From Pseudomonadota bacterium (GTDB lineage Bacteria; Pseudomonadota; Gammaproteobacteria; Steroidobacterales; Steroidobacteraceae): 22,914 nt of DNA. Shown here in pieces: positions 1 through 8,556 of the stretch. Position 1 is the stretch's first letter. Each line of letters starts with the position of its first letter. A program made the translations under genes and the position numbers. A model generated the notes under the pieces. The model saw nothing but the letters and a program-made list of their open reading frames with translations, had not been told where the DNA came from and made no database searches. The stretch is from contig JAKADE010000004.1 in the NCBI GenBank assembly GCA_021820785.1, forward strand, positions 1 through 22,914, in the 5' to 3' direction.

Positions 1-711
1 CGCCGCGCCGATCGGGCCCGCCGCAACCACCGGACCGGTGGGCTGCCCGGTGGGCGAACCGCCCTGCGGCTCGATGGATACCGCCAGGCGTGCAGTCGGC
101 CCGAGGCGCGCCACGAGACCCGCACTCAGCGCCAGAGTGATGGGTGCATGGGTCGAGATCAGGCCGACCGCAATCGGCCGACCGCCTGCCGGAATCAGCC
201 ACAGTTCGGGCGTGCGGCCGGGTCGAACCGTCTGCGGGGCGGCCGGCACCACGACCATGCGGGCCTTGCTGATGTCCATGGTCGCCGTCCAGCCGACCTG
301 GCCGTTGTGCTCCGTGATGGTCGCGGCCATATACGGGATGGGCGGTGCGGCCGGCCGGTGCACCAGGATAAAGAAGAGGGCGGCGCAGGCGGCCGCGAGC
401 AGGGCACCGCTGCCGAGGGTCAGCCAGTGCCACAGGCGCAGGTTGTCCCAGAAGCCGGTATCGCCGCTGCGGGCGGCGTCGAATTGCAGGGTCGCCCGGA
501 TCCGCCGCCACACGCGCTCCGGCGGGGCCAGCGGGGTCACCTGCTCGGCAAGCGGCAGCAGCCGCTCGCGCCACTGCGCTTCGGCAGCCGCGGCCGTACT
601 GCTCGCGGCGATCTCCCGTTCCACCGCGGCGCGCTCATCGCTCTCCAGTACGCCGAGAACGTACTCGGCGTAGCGCAGATCGTCCGTGGGATGGTCGACC
701 GGGGTATTCAT
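1..711 (-). CDS. Anti-sigma factor, RskA C-terminal type (3' end cut by window edge)
   Basis: The frame is open from the ATG at 711 to the left edge, giving 237 residues without a stop. Residues 1-90 form a soluble N-terminal part beginning with a helix typical of anti-sigma domains (DLRYAEYVLGVLESDER at 11-27). One membrane segment follows at about 94-117, then a periplasmic domain whose end carries the RskA-family signature ISTHAPITLAL and VSIEPQGGSPTGQPTGPV. That signature normally lies very near the C-terminus, so only a few residues should be missing. The protein would hold the cognate ECF sigma factor at the inner membrane. Its ATG overlaps the sigma-factor stop codon (ATGA), so the two are translationally coupled. 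The signal that releases the sigma factor cannot be told from sequence. Confidence 0.9.
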   Translation of the reverse strand, partial: MNTPVDHPTDDLRYAEYVLGVLESDERAAVEREIAASSTAAAAEAQWRERLLPLAEQVTPLAPPERVWRRIRATLQFDAARSGDTGFWDNLRLWHWLTLGSGALLAAACAALFFILVHRPAAPPIPYMAATITEHNGQVGWTATMDISKARMVVVPAAPQTVRPGRTPELWLIPAGGRPIAVGLISTHAPITLALSAGLVARLGPTARLAVSIEPQGGSPTGQPTGPVVAAGPIGAA

Positions 712-1265
712 GTCTCTAGGCAGGTGCGCAGTTGCATCAAGGCGCGACGGATCCAGCTCTTCATGGTGGCAAGCGGCACCTGGGTGCGCATTGCCAGTTC
801 CTTATACGTAGCGCCGGTGAAAAAGGCTTCACGGACCGAGCGGCTGTATTTGGCATCGAGCTGGCCGAGGCAGCGCTCGAGGCGCGCGGCGTTCTCGCTG
901 GCCTCGGCATGGGCGGCCGGGCCATGCGCCTCGTCGGGAAGGTGCTCGAGGTCGATCGTCTCGGCGCTGGTGCTCTCGCGGCGCTGGCGCAGCCGGTCGA
1001 TGATCCGGTTGCGCACCAGGGTGGTGAGCCAGGTATTGGCGCTCGCGAGCGTCGGGTTGTACGTCGCGGCCCGGTGCCAGACGGTGATGAACGCCTCCTG
1101 CAGCACCTCCTCCGCCTCACCCCGGTCGCGCATCATGCGCACGCACAATCCGAACAGGCGCGAGGACGTCCGCTGATAAAGCCGCTCGAACGCTGCTCGG
1201 TCCTGCATCGCGGTCCGCGCCAGGAGTTGTTCGAGCGTCTCGGTGTCAGTGGGCGTGTCGTTCAT
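708..1265 (-). CDS. ECF-type RNA polymerase sigma factor
   Basis: The product is 185 residues from the ATG at 1265, a normal ECF length. Sigma region 2 is visible around residues 25-75 (LFGLCVRMMRDRGEAEEVLQ, then a WHRA segment and NTWLTTLVRNRIIDRLRQRR). Region 4 lies near the C-terminus (YKELAMRTQVPLATMKSWIRRA), a helix-turn-helix of the kind found in sigma factors paired with RskA-type anti-sigma factors. The frame is open 59 codons further upstream, but that extension is arginine-rich and unlike sigma factors, so the ATG before NDTPTDTE was chosen, although no strong ribosome binding site precedes it. It overlaps the downstream anti-sigma gene by 4 bp. The controlled regulon is unknown; these factors often autoregulate, but I cannot define a promoter. 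Confidence 0.92.
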   Translation of the reverse strand: MNDTPTDTETLEQLLARTAMQDRAAFERLYQRTSSRLFGLCVRMMRDRGEAEEVLQEAFITVWHRAATYNPTLASANTWLTTLVRNRIIDRLRQRRESTSAETIDLEHLPDEAHGPAAHAEASENAARLERCLGQLDAKYSRSVREAFFTGATYKELAMRTQVPLATMKSWIRRALMQLRTCLET

Positions 1266-1923
1266 CAGCTGACCGCGCTGCGGCGCCTGCCGTGTGGGTC
1301 GGGCTGCGGGCCGACTCTTGCTCCGCCGGATTGCAGGTGACAACCGGACGGCACTGATTCTTACGGATTGTCCGGCCGCATTCAAGCGGACGGCCGTGCG
1401 CCGATGCACGGCGCCGGGAATCCGTACTTTCCGCAACGCCACTGGGTGAGCTACGCATCATCGCCCGTTTCGATCAGGTCTATGCTTTCGTGCGCATGAA
1501 CCAGACCCATTCGAGGCGACGCTCGGCTGCGCTTGCTGACCGAAAGTGCCCTCGCCGTGCTCCCGGCCATATACGCCGGCAACGGAATGCCTCTGCTGAC
1601 GGGCGGCTTGCCTGCGGATCGGGCCTGAGCGTACAGTACCGCGCTGAAATCGCCTGTGTTTTACGAATACGGCCCGTGTGTCCTCTCCTGCGAGACACGT
1701 TGCCGGGCGAGAGGCCCGTGAGTGCGCCGGGGCGGCCAGCCAGTCCCCTGCGCAAGGAGGCGTGTGTGCCTCGTCACGGCCGGTTTCGAGCAACCCGCCC
1801 GTTCTGCGGTGCTCCCGCGCGAGCTGCGCGCTTTCCCGCGAATGACCGATTTGAGTCCGGTCGTTCACACCGATCGTCCGGGCGGTCTGCCCCCCGACGG
1901 ATAGCCTCAGAGGAGTTGCGCCC
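1266..1923. other. 658-bp intergenic region between the divergent sigma-factor and cyd operons
   Basis: Several frames are open here, but their translations are arginine- and proline-rich shadow sequences with no recognisable domain. The region should contain divergent promoters for the sigma operon and the cyd operon. The only clear element is the cydA ribosome binding site, AGAGGAG at 1910-1916 ahead of the ATG at 1924. A small hairpin (CGGGC, 5-nt loop, GCCCG) lies at 1704-1718. I found no convincing FNR palindrome, unlike the island at the other end of the window. Confidence 0.5.
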
Positions 1924-3534
1924 ATGATCAACGGGACGGTTGTCGACCTTTCCCGCATACAGTTCGCGGCGACCGCGCTGTATCACTTCCTGTTCGTGCC
2001 GCTCACTCTCGGGCTGAGCTTTCTGCTCGCGGCGATGGAGACCGTCTACGTCACCACCGGCAAGCCGATATACAAGCAGATGGCGATGTTCTGGAGCCGG
2101 TTGTTCATGATCAACTTCGCGCTCGGCGTCGCCACCGGGCTGACCATGGAATTCCAGTTCGGGACCAACTGGTCGTTCTATTCCAGCTTCGTCGGGGATA
2201 TCTTTGGTGCGCCGCTCGCCATCGAGGGATTGATGGCGTTCTTCATGGAATCGACCTTCGTTGGTCTGATGGTCTTCGGCTGGGGTCGGCTGCGCAAGGG
2301 ACAGCATCTGGCGGTCACCTGGCTGGTCGCGCTCGGCTCGAACCTCTCGGCGCTGTGGATCCTGGTCGCCAACGGGTTCATGCAGGACCCGAAGGGTGCG
2401 AAGTTCGATCCGATCACGATGCGCATGCATTTGACCAGCTTCCAGCAGCTGATCTTCAGCCCCGATGCGCAGTCGAAGTTCGTGCACACCAGCATCGCCG
2501 GCTACGTCACCGGTGCGATGTTCGTCGCAGGCATCAGCGCGTTCTACATGCTGCGCAACCGGCACATGGACATCGCCAAGCGCTCGTTCCGCATCGCGGT
2601 GCTGTTCGGCGTGCTGGCCACGATCGGTGTGGTCACACTCGGGGATGCGCTCGGGTTCGTCGACGCGACTGCGCAGCCGACCAAGCTGGCGGCGATGGAG
2701 GGGCTGTGGAAGTCGCGGCCCGCGCCCATGCCGTTCAACCTGATTGCATTCCCGGATCAGGCCGAGCAGAAGGATCTGGCAGCCGTACGGATTCCGGCGG
2801 TGCTTTCACTGCTGGTGACGCACTCGCTCAGCGGCACCGTGCCCGGTATCGACACGCTCGAGCAGCAGGCGGTGCAGAAAATCGAGAACGGCATTCCGGC
2901 GGTCGAGGCGCTCAAGGCGCTCTCGCACGATCCGCAGGATGCCGCCGCGATGGCGCAGTTCAGGGCGCATCGGGCGGATCTCGGCTACGGATTCCTGGTG
3001 CAGCGCTATGCGCCGCACCTCAGCGAGGTGACGCCCGCCCAGATCGAACGGGCCGCGAAGGACACCATTCCGCCGGTGGCCGCGGTGTTCTGGTCGTTCC
3101 GGTTCATGGTGGGCCTAGGTCTGCTGATGATGGCATTCTTCGTCCTGGCGACACTTTATTCACTGCGCAACAGGATTCAGAAGAAGACCTGGATTCTCAA
3201 GGTCGCCGTGTGGATGATCCCGGTGCCGTTCCTCGCCAACGAGGCCGGGTGGCTGGTCGCCGAACTCGGTCGCCAGCCCTGGACGGTGTACGGGGTGCTT
3301 CCGACCTGGATGAGCGCCTCGACGCACAGCGTCGGCTACATGGTGTTCTCGCTGATCGGCTTCGTGACGCTGTATTCGATTTTCATCGGCATCGAGATGT
3401 ACCTGATGATCCGGGCCATCCGGATCGGGCCGACCGAGCACGGCGGAGATGGTGGCGCGTCGCCGTTGCCCCGTCCGACGCTCGCACCCCGACCGGTGCC
3501 GGCCGCGCCCTACGGCGGCAAGTTGGAGGGTTGA
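1924..3534 (+). CDS. cydA: Cytochrome bd ubiquinol oxidase subunit I
   Basis: This is the catalytic subunit of cytochrome bd, which oxidises ubiquinol and reduces oxygen to water in the inner membrane, with high oxygen affinity and without proton pumping. The 536-residue product aligns with E. coli CydA throughout. Haem ligands are conserved with a constant two-residue offset: His21 (E. coli His19), His188 (His186) and Met395 (Met393). Glu101 and Glu109 of the proton path are present in APLAIEGLMAFFMEST. The quinol-binding loop is the long E. coli-type form and keeps Lys254 and Glu259 (E. coli Lys252 and Glu257). The GRQPW motif follows. A good ribosome binding site (AGAGGAG) supports the start. 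The C-terminal tail is proline-rich and not conserved. It is the first gene of the cydABX-DC operon; cydB follows after 3 bp. Confidence 0.98.
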   Translation: MINGTVVDLSRIQFAATALYHFLFVPLTLGLSFLLAAMETVYVTTGKPIYKQMAMFWSRLFMINFALGVATGLTMEFQFGTNWSFYSSFVGDIFGAPLAIEGLMAFFMESTFVGLMVFGWGRLRKGQHLAVTWLVALGSNLSALWILVANGFMQDPKGAKFDPITMRMHLTSFQQLIFSPDAQSKFVHTSIAGYVTGAMFVAGISAFYMLRNRHMDIAKRSFRIAVLFGVLATIGVVTLGDALGFVDATAQPTKLAAMEGLWKSRPAPMPFNLIAFPDQAEQKDLAAVRIPAVLSLLVTHSLSGTVPGIDTLEQQAVQKIENGIPAVEALKALSHDPQDAAAMAQFRAHRADLGYGFLVQRYAPHLSEVTPAQIERAAKDTIPPVAAVFWSFRFMVGLGLLMMAFFVLATLYSLRNRIQKKTWILKVAVWMIPVPFLANEAGWLVAELGRQPWTVYGVLPTWMSASTHSVGYMVFSLIGFVTLYSIFIGIEMYLMIRAIRIGPTEHGGDGGASPLPRPTLAPRPVPAAPYGGKLEG

Positions 3535-3537
3535 ACC

Positions 3538-4671
3538 ATGGATACATTTGCAATCACGCAGGTCATCTGGTGGCTGCTGCTCGGAGTGCTGCTGATCGGG
3601 TTGGCCGTGATGGTCGGCATGGACATGGGCGTCGGCACGATCCTGCGCTACGTCGGCAGAACGGATGCCGAGCGGCGCGTTGCGCTGAACATCATCGGGC
3701 CGCACTGGGACGGAAACCAGGTATGGTTCATCCTCGGCGGCGGAGCGATTTTTGCGGCGTTCCCCCTGATCTACGCCACGGCATTTTCCGGCTTCTACGT
3801 GGTGATGCTGCTGCTGCTGTGGACGATGATCATGCGACCGATCGGCTTCGAGTACCGCAGCCGGATCGAACATCCCGCCTGGCGCAACGCATGGGACTGG
3901 GTGCTGCTGGTGAGCGGCGCGGTCCCCATGATCGTGTTCGGTGCAGCCTTCGGCAACCTGTTCCATGGCGTGCCGTTTCATTTCGACTGGGACATGACGT
4001 CCTTTTACACCGGCAGCTTCCTCGGACTGCTCAACCCGTTCGCCATCATGACCGGGGTGCTGTCGCTGTCATTGTCGGTGATGATGGGGTCGCTGACGAT
4101 CATGAACGGTGCCGAGGGGCAGATGTTCCAGCGCGCCCGCGGTCTGGTGCAGGTGGCCGGCGCGGCGGCGCTGGTGCTGTTCGCGCTCGGCGGTATCTGG
4201 GTGCATGCCCTGCCGGGCTACCAGTTGGTCAGCAGCCCGGGCGAGGGTGTGCCGCAGACGCCGCTGCAGCAGGCCGTTACGGTCGCCCCGGGAGCGTGGC
4301 TGCACAATTTTGCCGTCCACCCTGTTCTCTGGCTCGTCCCCCTGGTCGGCTTTGCCGGTGTGATCGGCGCGTTGCTCGCGGCGCGGGCCGGTCGCTCGCA
4401 TCTGGGCTGGTGGTCCGGAGCGCTCGGCTGGATCGGTGTCATCGGCACCGCAGGCGCCGCCCTGTTCCCCTTCATGCTGCCCTCGAGTGTCGATCCTTCA
4501 GTGAGCTTGACGTTGTGGAACTCCAGTTCCAGCAAGCTGACGCTGCTGTGGATGATCGGCTTCACCGCGGTCTTCGTACCGCTCATACTGTGGTACACCA
4601 GCTGGGCGTTCTGGGTGATGCGCGGCAAGGTCACGCCGGAATCACTCATCGGCAATGACCACGCTTACTGA
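3538..4671 (+). CDS. cydB: Cytochrome bd ubiquinol oxidase subunit II
   Basis: This is the second large membrane subunit of cytochrome bd, forming a pseudo-symmetric heterodimer with CydA. The product is 377 residues, close to the E. coli protein (379), with multiple hydrophobic segments. Family motifs are evident: MDMGVGTILRYVGRTDAERR near residue 28, GPHWDGNQVWFI near 54, RPIGFEYRSRIE near 100, LLNPFAIMTGVLS near 165 and the C-terminal FPFMLPSS. The ATG lies 3 bp after the cydA stop codon, so the two are co-translated. The next small gene starts 10 bp after the cydB stop. Confidence 0.98.
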   Translation: MDTFAITQVIWWLLLGVLLIGLAVMVGMDMGVGTILRYVGRTDAERRVALNIIGPHWDGNQVWFILGGGAIFAAFPLIYATAFSGFYVVMLLLLWTMIMRPIGFEYRSRIEHPAWRNAWDWVLLVSGAVPMIVFGAAFGNLFHGVPFHFDWDMTSFYTGSFLGLLNPFAIMTGVLSLSLSVMMGSLTIMNGAEGQMFQRARGLVQVAGAAALVLFALGGIWVHALPGYQLVSSPGEGVPQTPLQQAVTVAPGAWLHNFAVHPVLWLVPLVGFAGVIGALLAARAGRSHLGWWSGALGWIGVIGTAGAALFPFMLPSSVDPSVSLTLWNSSSSKLTLLWMIGFTAVFVPLILWYTSWAFWVMRGKVTPESLIGNDHAY

Positions 4672-4681
4672 GGGTACGAAG

Positions 4682-4915
4682 ATGCGCAGTTTCCTCTATT
4701 TCCTTCTCTTCCTGGTCATTGCCATCCTGGTCACCGTGCTCACCGCCATCCTCGGAGACGTGGGCGCCTGGTACTTCGCCTGGTTGATCGGTACCACGAT
4801 GATCGTGCTGGTCAGCGCCGCCGGCGGGGCGATGCTCGACGCGCACGAGGAGCACACCGCGCCAAACCCGCCGCCGAATGATCCTCGGCACAGCGGAGCA
4901 GGCGGCACTGGGTGA
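4682..4915 (+). CDS. cydX: CydX-like small subunit of cytochrome bd with an extra N-terminal membrane segment
   Basis: CydX is a small single-span membrane protein that stabilises the haems of the cytochrome bd complex. This 77-residue product contains the CydX core WYFAWLIGT at residues 30-38, followed by a hydrophobic span and an acidic tail (DAHEEH), matching E. coli CydX (MWYFAWILGT...). CydX normally begins at that tryptophan motif and is about 35-40 residues long. Here it is preceded by a separate hydrophobic segment at residues 4-24 (FLYFLLFLVIAILVTVLTAIL). The ATG at 4682 has a GAGGG site 7 nt upstream at 4670-4674. An internal GTG at 4760 would give a short CydX, but its only candidate site, GGAG, is 2 nt away, too close. 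A longer frame from 4655 overlaps cydB and is less likely. The stop overlaps the GTG start of cydD. Confidence 0.8.
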   Translation: MRSFLYFLLFLVIAILVTVLTAILGDVGAWYFAWLIGTTMIVLVSAAGGAMLDAHEEHTAPNPPPNDPRHSGAGGTG

Positions 4916-6681
4916 GCGCTCACGGGGCGGCTGATCCGCCGCCCGCCGGCCGCCGCGCCGCAGAATGGTTGCGCCGCGAGGCCCGACTCATCCGTGGACC
5001 CTTGTTGCGCACGGCGGCGTTGACGGCGCTGCTCGCGCTGGGACTGGTCGCGCAGGCGTGGGTGCTCGCGGCGATCCTCGCCGCGGGGGTCTTCGCGCAT
5101 GCCTCCTTCAGTCAGCTCTGGCCACTGTGCGGGGTGTTGCTTGTCCTGGCGCTGCTGCGCTTCGCACTGACCCTCGGGGCGCGCCGCAGCGCCGTGCAGG
5201 GCGCACAGCAGCTCGCGGGTGCGCTGCGCAGCCGGCTGCTGCGTGAGGCTCAGGCCCTTGGGCCTCTCGGGCTGCGCGCCAGCGCAAGCGGCGATCTGAT
5301 CACGCGCCTCGTCGATGGCATCGAGGCGGTCCTGGCGTACTTCGCACGGTACCTCCCGCAGGCGGGCGCCGCGGTGCTGGTGCCGCTGCTGCTTGCAGCG
5401 TTCGTCTTCCCCGCAGACTGGGTGTCCGGCCTCGTTCTCGTGTTCACCGCGCCGCTCATTCCTCTGTTCATGGTGCTGGTGGGGCGTGCCGCGGCCCGCG
5501 CGAGCGAGCAGCGCTATGGACAGTTGAGGCGGCTCGGCGCGGCATTCGTCGATGCGCTCGGCGGGCTGGTGACGCTGCGCCAGCTCGGCGCTGCGGAGCG
5601 CTTCGCCGTTCGCCTCGAGACGGAGAGCGAGACGTATCGCGTGCTCAGCCTGCAGGTGCTGCGCGTTGCGTTTCTGTCCTCGCTGGTTCTCGAATTCTTC
5701 GCCATGGTCAGCATCGCGATCGTCGCGGTGTTGATCGGATTTCGGCTGCTGTGGGGAGAATTGGCCCTGCGTGACGGGCTGTTCGTGCTGCTGCTGGCAC
5801 CGGAGTTCTACCTGCAGCTGCGCGGTCTCGGTGCGCTGCGTCATACCCGCATGGATGCGATCGCTGCAGCCGAGCAGCTCGCGGCACTGGAGGAGGATGC
5901 CGCAGCAGCTGCGACAGCAGTCCCGGTTGCCGCGCCGGTGCGCTGCGAGCAGCCACCCGAAATTCGCCTCGAGCGCGTTACGTACTTGCACCTTGGCCGC
6001 GGCACCGGTCTGCACGAGTGTTCGCTCACGATCAGGCCTGCGCGGCTCACCGCCCTGGTGGGCCCGAGCGGCTCGGGCAAGAGTACGCTGCTGAACCTGC
6101 TGCTCGGCTTCGCCGCGCCCGATCGCGGCCGGATCCTGATCGACGGTGTTGATCTGGCCGGATGCGATCCGCAGCAATGGCGCGAATACCTCGCCTGGGT
6201 GCCGCAGGGCACCCACGTATTCGAGGGCACGGTGCGCGAAAACCTGCTCCTCGCGAACCCGGATGCGGATGCCGGCGTACTGCGCCGGGCACTCGAGGCG
6301 AGCGGTCTCGCCGCCGTACTGGCGCGGATGGCACAGGGTGTGGACACCGTGCTCGGTGAGCGCGGCGTCGGCTTGTCCGGCGGGCAGCTGCAGCGCCTGG
6401 CGTTGGCTCGCGCACTGATGCGCGAGCGGGCGAAACTCTGGCTGCTCGATGAACCGACCGCGCACCTCGATCGCGATGGGGCGCAGGAGCTGCAGGCGCT
6501 GATCCGTGGGGCGGCCGATTCACGTACGGTGCTGATGGCCGTGCATCGGCTGAGTGCGGCACGTGCGGCCGACTGGGTCATCGTGCTCGACGGCGGGCGT
6601 GTGCTCGAGCAGGGCCCGCCGGAGCACCTGCAGCGCTCCGGCGGTGCGTTCAGCGCGCTGCTTCGGGCGGAGCACGCATGA
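4912..6681 (+). CDS. cydD: Thiol reductant ABC exporter subunit CydD
   Basis: This is one half of the heterodimeric CydDC ABC transporter, needed for assembly of cytochrome bd and linked to export of glutathione and cysteine and to haem handling. The 589-residue product has an N-terminal six-span exporter domain to about residue 320 and a C-terminal ATPase domain: Walker A GPSGSGKST at 384-392, signature LSGGQ at 488-492, Walker B LWLLDEP at 509-515 and an H-loop histidine in AVHRLS. The start is GTG at 4912, overlapping the stop of the preceding gene (GTGA), which implies translational coupling. The order D then C and the position after cydABX are typical. cydC overlaps its end by 4 bp. Confidence 0.96.
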   Translation: MSAHGAADPPPAGRRAAEWLRREARLIRGPLLRTAALTALLALGLVAQAWVLAAILAAGVFAHASFSQLWPLCGVLLVLALLRFALTLGARRSAVQGAQQLAGALRSRLLREAQALGPLGLRASASGDLITRLVDGIEAVLAYFARYLPQAGAAVLVPLLLAAFVFPADWVSGLVLVFTAPLIPLFMVLVGRAAARASEQRYGQLRRLGAAFVDALGGLVTLRQLGAAERFAVRLETESETYRVLSLQVLRVAFLSSLVLEFFAMVSIAIVAVLIGFRLLWGELALRDGLFVLLLAPEFYLQLRGLGALRHTRMDAIAAAEQLAALEEDAAAAATAVPVAAPVRCEQPPEIRLERVTYLHLGRGTGLHECSLTIRPARLTALVGPSGSGKSTLLNLLLGFAAPDRGRILIDGVDLAGCDPQQWREYLAWVPQGTHVFEGTVRENLLLANPDADAGVLRRALEASGLAAVLARMAQGVDTVLGERGVGLSGGQLQRLALARALMRERAKLWLLDEPTAHLDRDGAQELQALIRGAADSRTVLMAVHRLSAARAADWVIVLDGGRVLEQGPPEHLQRSGGAFSALLRAEHA

Positions 6682-8396
6682 GCAGGCAGATGGCTCCGTC
6701 GATCAAACGCCTGCTCGCGGTGTTGTCTCCGGAGCGCCGCTGGATGTTCGGCGGGGCGGCTCTGGCGCTGCTCGCGGCACTCGCCGCCGCAGGTCTGATG
6801 GCGGTGTCGGGCTGGTTCATCGCCGCGATGGCGCTTGCCGGCGCGGCCGGACTCACCATCAATTATTACACGCCGGCGGCCGCGATCCGCTTGTTCGCCA
6901 TCGTGCGCAGCGGGGGCCGATACGGGGAGCGACTGGTCACTCACGAAGCGACGCTGCGCGGTCTGTCGCGACTCCGTGTCTGGCTGTTCCGCCGTCTGAT
7001 CCCGCTGGCGCCGGCGCGACTGGCTGCGCTGCGGAGCGCGGAACTGTTCGCCCGGCTGCGCGCCGACGTCGATGCCCTCGAACATTTCTATCTGGCGGTG
7101 CTGGTGCCCGGTAGCGTCGCGCTGCTGAGCACGGCAGCTGCGACGCTTTTGTGTCTGTTCCTGTTGCCTGCGGCCGCGGGTGCATTGGCGCTCGGCGTGC
7201 TGCTCGCCGCAGTGCTGGCCCCGCTGTGGGTACAGCGGCGTGCGGCGCCGGATGCCGCTCGCGCGGTCCGGGCTGGTGCCGAGCTGCGTGGGCTTCTGCT
7301 CGATGCGTTGCGCGGGCAGGCCGAGCTGCTCGTCTGGGGTGCGGTTGCGGCGCACGGCAGGCGCATCGAGGCAACGGCGGCAGATCTCGACGCCCGCCGC
7401 ACCCGCGTGGAGCACTTCGAGGCGCTCGGCGGGGCACTGGTCGGCTTGTGCGCGCAGCTGACGCTGCTCGCAACATTGCTGTTCGCGCTGACCGCGGTGC
7501 ATCGCGGACGGCTGTCCCCGCCGCTGCTGGTGCTGCTCGCGCTGTTGATACTCTCCTCCTTTGAAATCATCGGTCCGCTCACCGAGGCACTCGCGCGCTG
7601 GTCATCGACGCTGACTTGCGCCGACCGTGTGTTTTCGCTGGCTGACACGCCGCCGCCGTTCAGCGAGCCCCGCCAGTCCTCCCCGGTTTCGCCGCACCCG
7701 GCAATCGTTTTCGAGCACGTCGGACTGCGCTACGGGGAAGACGGGCCCTGGGTGCTGCAGAACGTAGACCTGACGTTGGCGCCCGGCGCGCGGGTGGCGG
7801 TGGTCGGACCGTCTGGTGCAGGCAAGAGTTCGCTGATCGGCGCGCTGTTGAAATTCTATCCCGTGCAGCAGGGGCGGGTGCTTTTCGGCGATCAGCCGCT
7901 CGACGCGCTCGATGGCGATGCGCTCAGACGCCATATCGCTGTGATCGCGCAGCAGACGGTTCTGTTCAATCAAACGCTGCTCGATAATCTGCTGCTCGCA
8001 GCGCCGCAGGCGAGCGCCGAGGAGATCGAGCGCGCCGTGAGCGTGGCGCAGCTGGATTCGTTCGTCGCCTCGCTGCCGGAGGGCTATGACACCGTGCTCG
8101 GTGAAAGCGGGGCGCTGGTGTCCGGCGGCGAGGCGCGCCGCATCTCGATCGCCCGGGCACTGTTGCAGGAGGCACCGGTACTCGTGCTTGATGAACCGAC
8201 GGAGGGTCTGGATGCCCATACGGCGCGCGGGCTGTACGCGGCGCTGGCGAGTGCCGCGCGGGAGCGCTCGGTGCTGCTCATCACACACCGCTTGAGCGGT
8301 CTGGCGCAGCTGGTCGACGAGGTGGTGATACTGGAGGCCGGACGGGTACGCGCGCGCGTTTCGGTAGAGGAGTATCTGGCGAGCGGGCGCGACTGA
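6678..8396 (+). CDS. cydC: Thiol reductant ABC exporter subunit CydC
   Basis: This is the partner ABC half-transporter of CydD. The 572-residue product has an exporter membrane domain with the CydC motifs VSGWFIAAMALAGAAGLTINY near residue 44 and GGRYGERLVTHEATLRGL near 80. His89 in that motif aligns with E. coli CydC His85, reported as a haem ligand. The ATPase domain has Walker A GPSGAGKSS at 377-385, signature VSGGE at 481-485 and Walker B VLVLDEP at 501-507 continuing into TEGLD, characteristic of CydC. The ATG overlaps the cydD stop codon (ATGA). It is the last gene of the cyd operon; no obvious terminator follows. Confidence 0.96.
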   Translation: MSRQMAPSIKRLLAVLSPERRWMFGGAALALLAALAAAGLMAVSGWFIAAMALAGAAGLTINYYTPAAAIRLFAIVRSGGRYGERLVTHEATLRGLSRLRVWLFRRLIPLAPARLAALRSAELFARLRADVDALEHFYLAVLVPGSVALLSTAAATLLCLFLLPAAAGALALGVLLAAVLAPLWVQRRAAPDAARAVRAGAELRGLLLDALRGQAELLVWGAVAAHGRRIEATAADLDARRTRVEHFEALGGALVGLCAQLTLLATLLFALTAVHRGRLSPPLLVLLALLILSSFEIIGPLTEALARWSSTLTCADRVFSLADTPPPFSEPRQSSPVSPHPAIVFEHVGLRYGEDGPWVLQNVDLTLAPGARVAVVGPSGAGKSSLIGALLKFYPVQQGRVLFGDQPLDALDGDALRRHIAVIAQQTVLFNQTLLDNLLLAAPQASAEEIERAVSVAQLDSFVASLPEGYDTVLGESGALVSGGEARRISIARALLQEAPVLVLDEPTEGLDAHTARGLYAALASAARERSVLLITHRLSGLAQLVDEVVILEAGRVRARVSVEEYLASGRD

Positions 8397-8425
8397 TCAT
8401 CGTCTGAAATATGTCGCCTACGGCA

Positions 8426-8454
8426 TTGGCGTCGGCAAAATCAAGGAGTAGAGT
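8426..8454 (+). promoter_or_regulatory. Candidate sigma70 promoter for the exported-protein gene
   Basis: A -35-like TTGGCG at 8426-8431 and a -10-like TAGAGT at 8449-8454 are separated by 17 bp, each matching the consensus at 4 of 6 positions. The predicted start near 8461 leaves a leader of about 95 nt before the ATG at 8557. It lies in the 160-bp gap after cydC, where a separate promoter is expected. Confidence 0.35.
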
Positions 8455-8556
8455 CACAAAATTCGAAGCTCGCACGCGACAGCGGCGCCATACGTGGGCT
8501 CGACAATCTTGCGGGCCTGAGGCGCCAGGTCTGAGCGGCCGATGATGGAGACCAGA

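Noticed and set aside
1400..1435. GGAAA on the minus strand considered as an ECF -35 for autoregulation of the sigma operon
   Set aside because: No convincing -10 partner at the usual spacing; short motifs like this occur often by chance.
1851..1868. TTGAG-like half-site before cydA considered as an FNR box
   Set aside because: The second half does not form ATCAA; it matches the consensus too poorly to claim, unlike the three boxes in the ubi island.
1490..1927. A 145-codon plus-strand frame in the gap before cydA
   Set aside because: It has an arginine- and proline-rich composition, no ribosome binding site and no recognisable motif, and it overlaps the cydA start.
2355..4658. A 767-codon open frame across cydA and cydB
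   Set aside because: It is a +1 shadow with arginine- and alanine-rich, non-family translation; cydA and cydB in the other frame are unmistakable.
5841..7502. A 553-codon minus-strand frame opposite cydD and cydC
   Set aside because: It is an antisense shadow rich in arginine, serine and glutamine with no domain; both ABC genes on the plus strand are complete.
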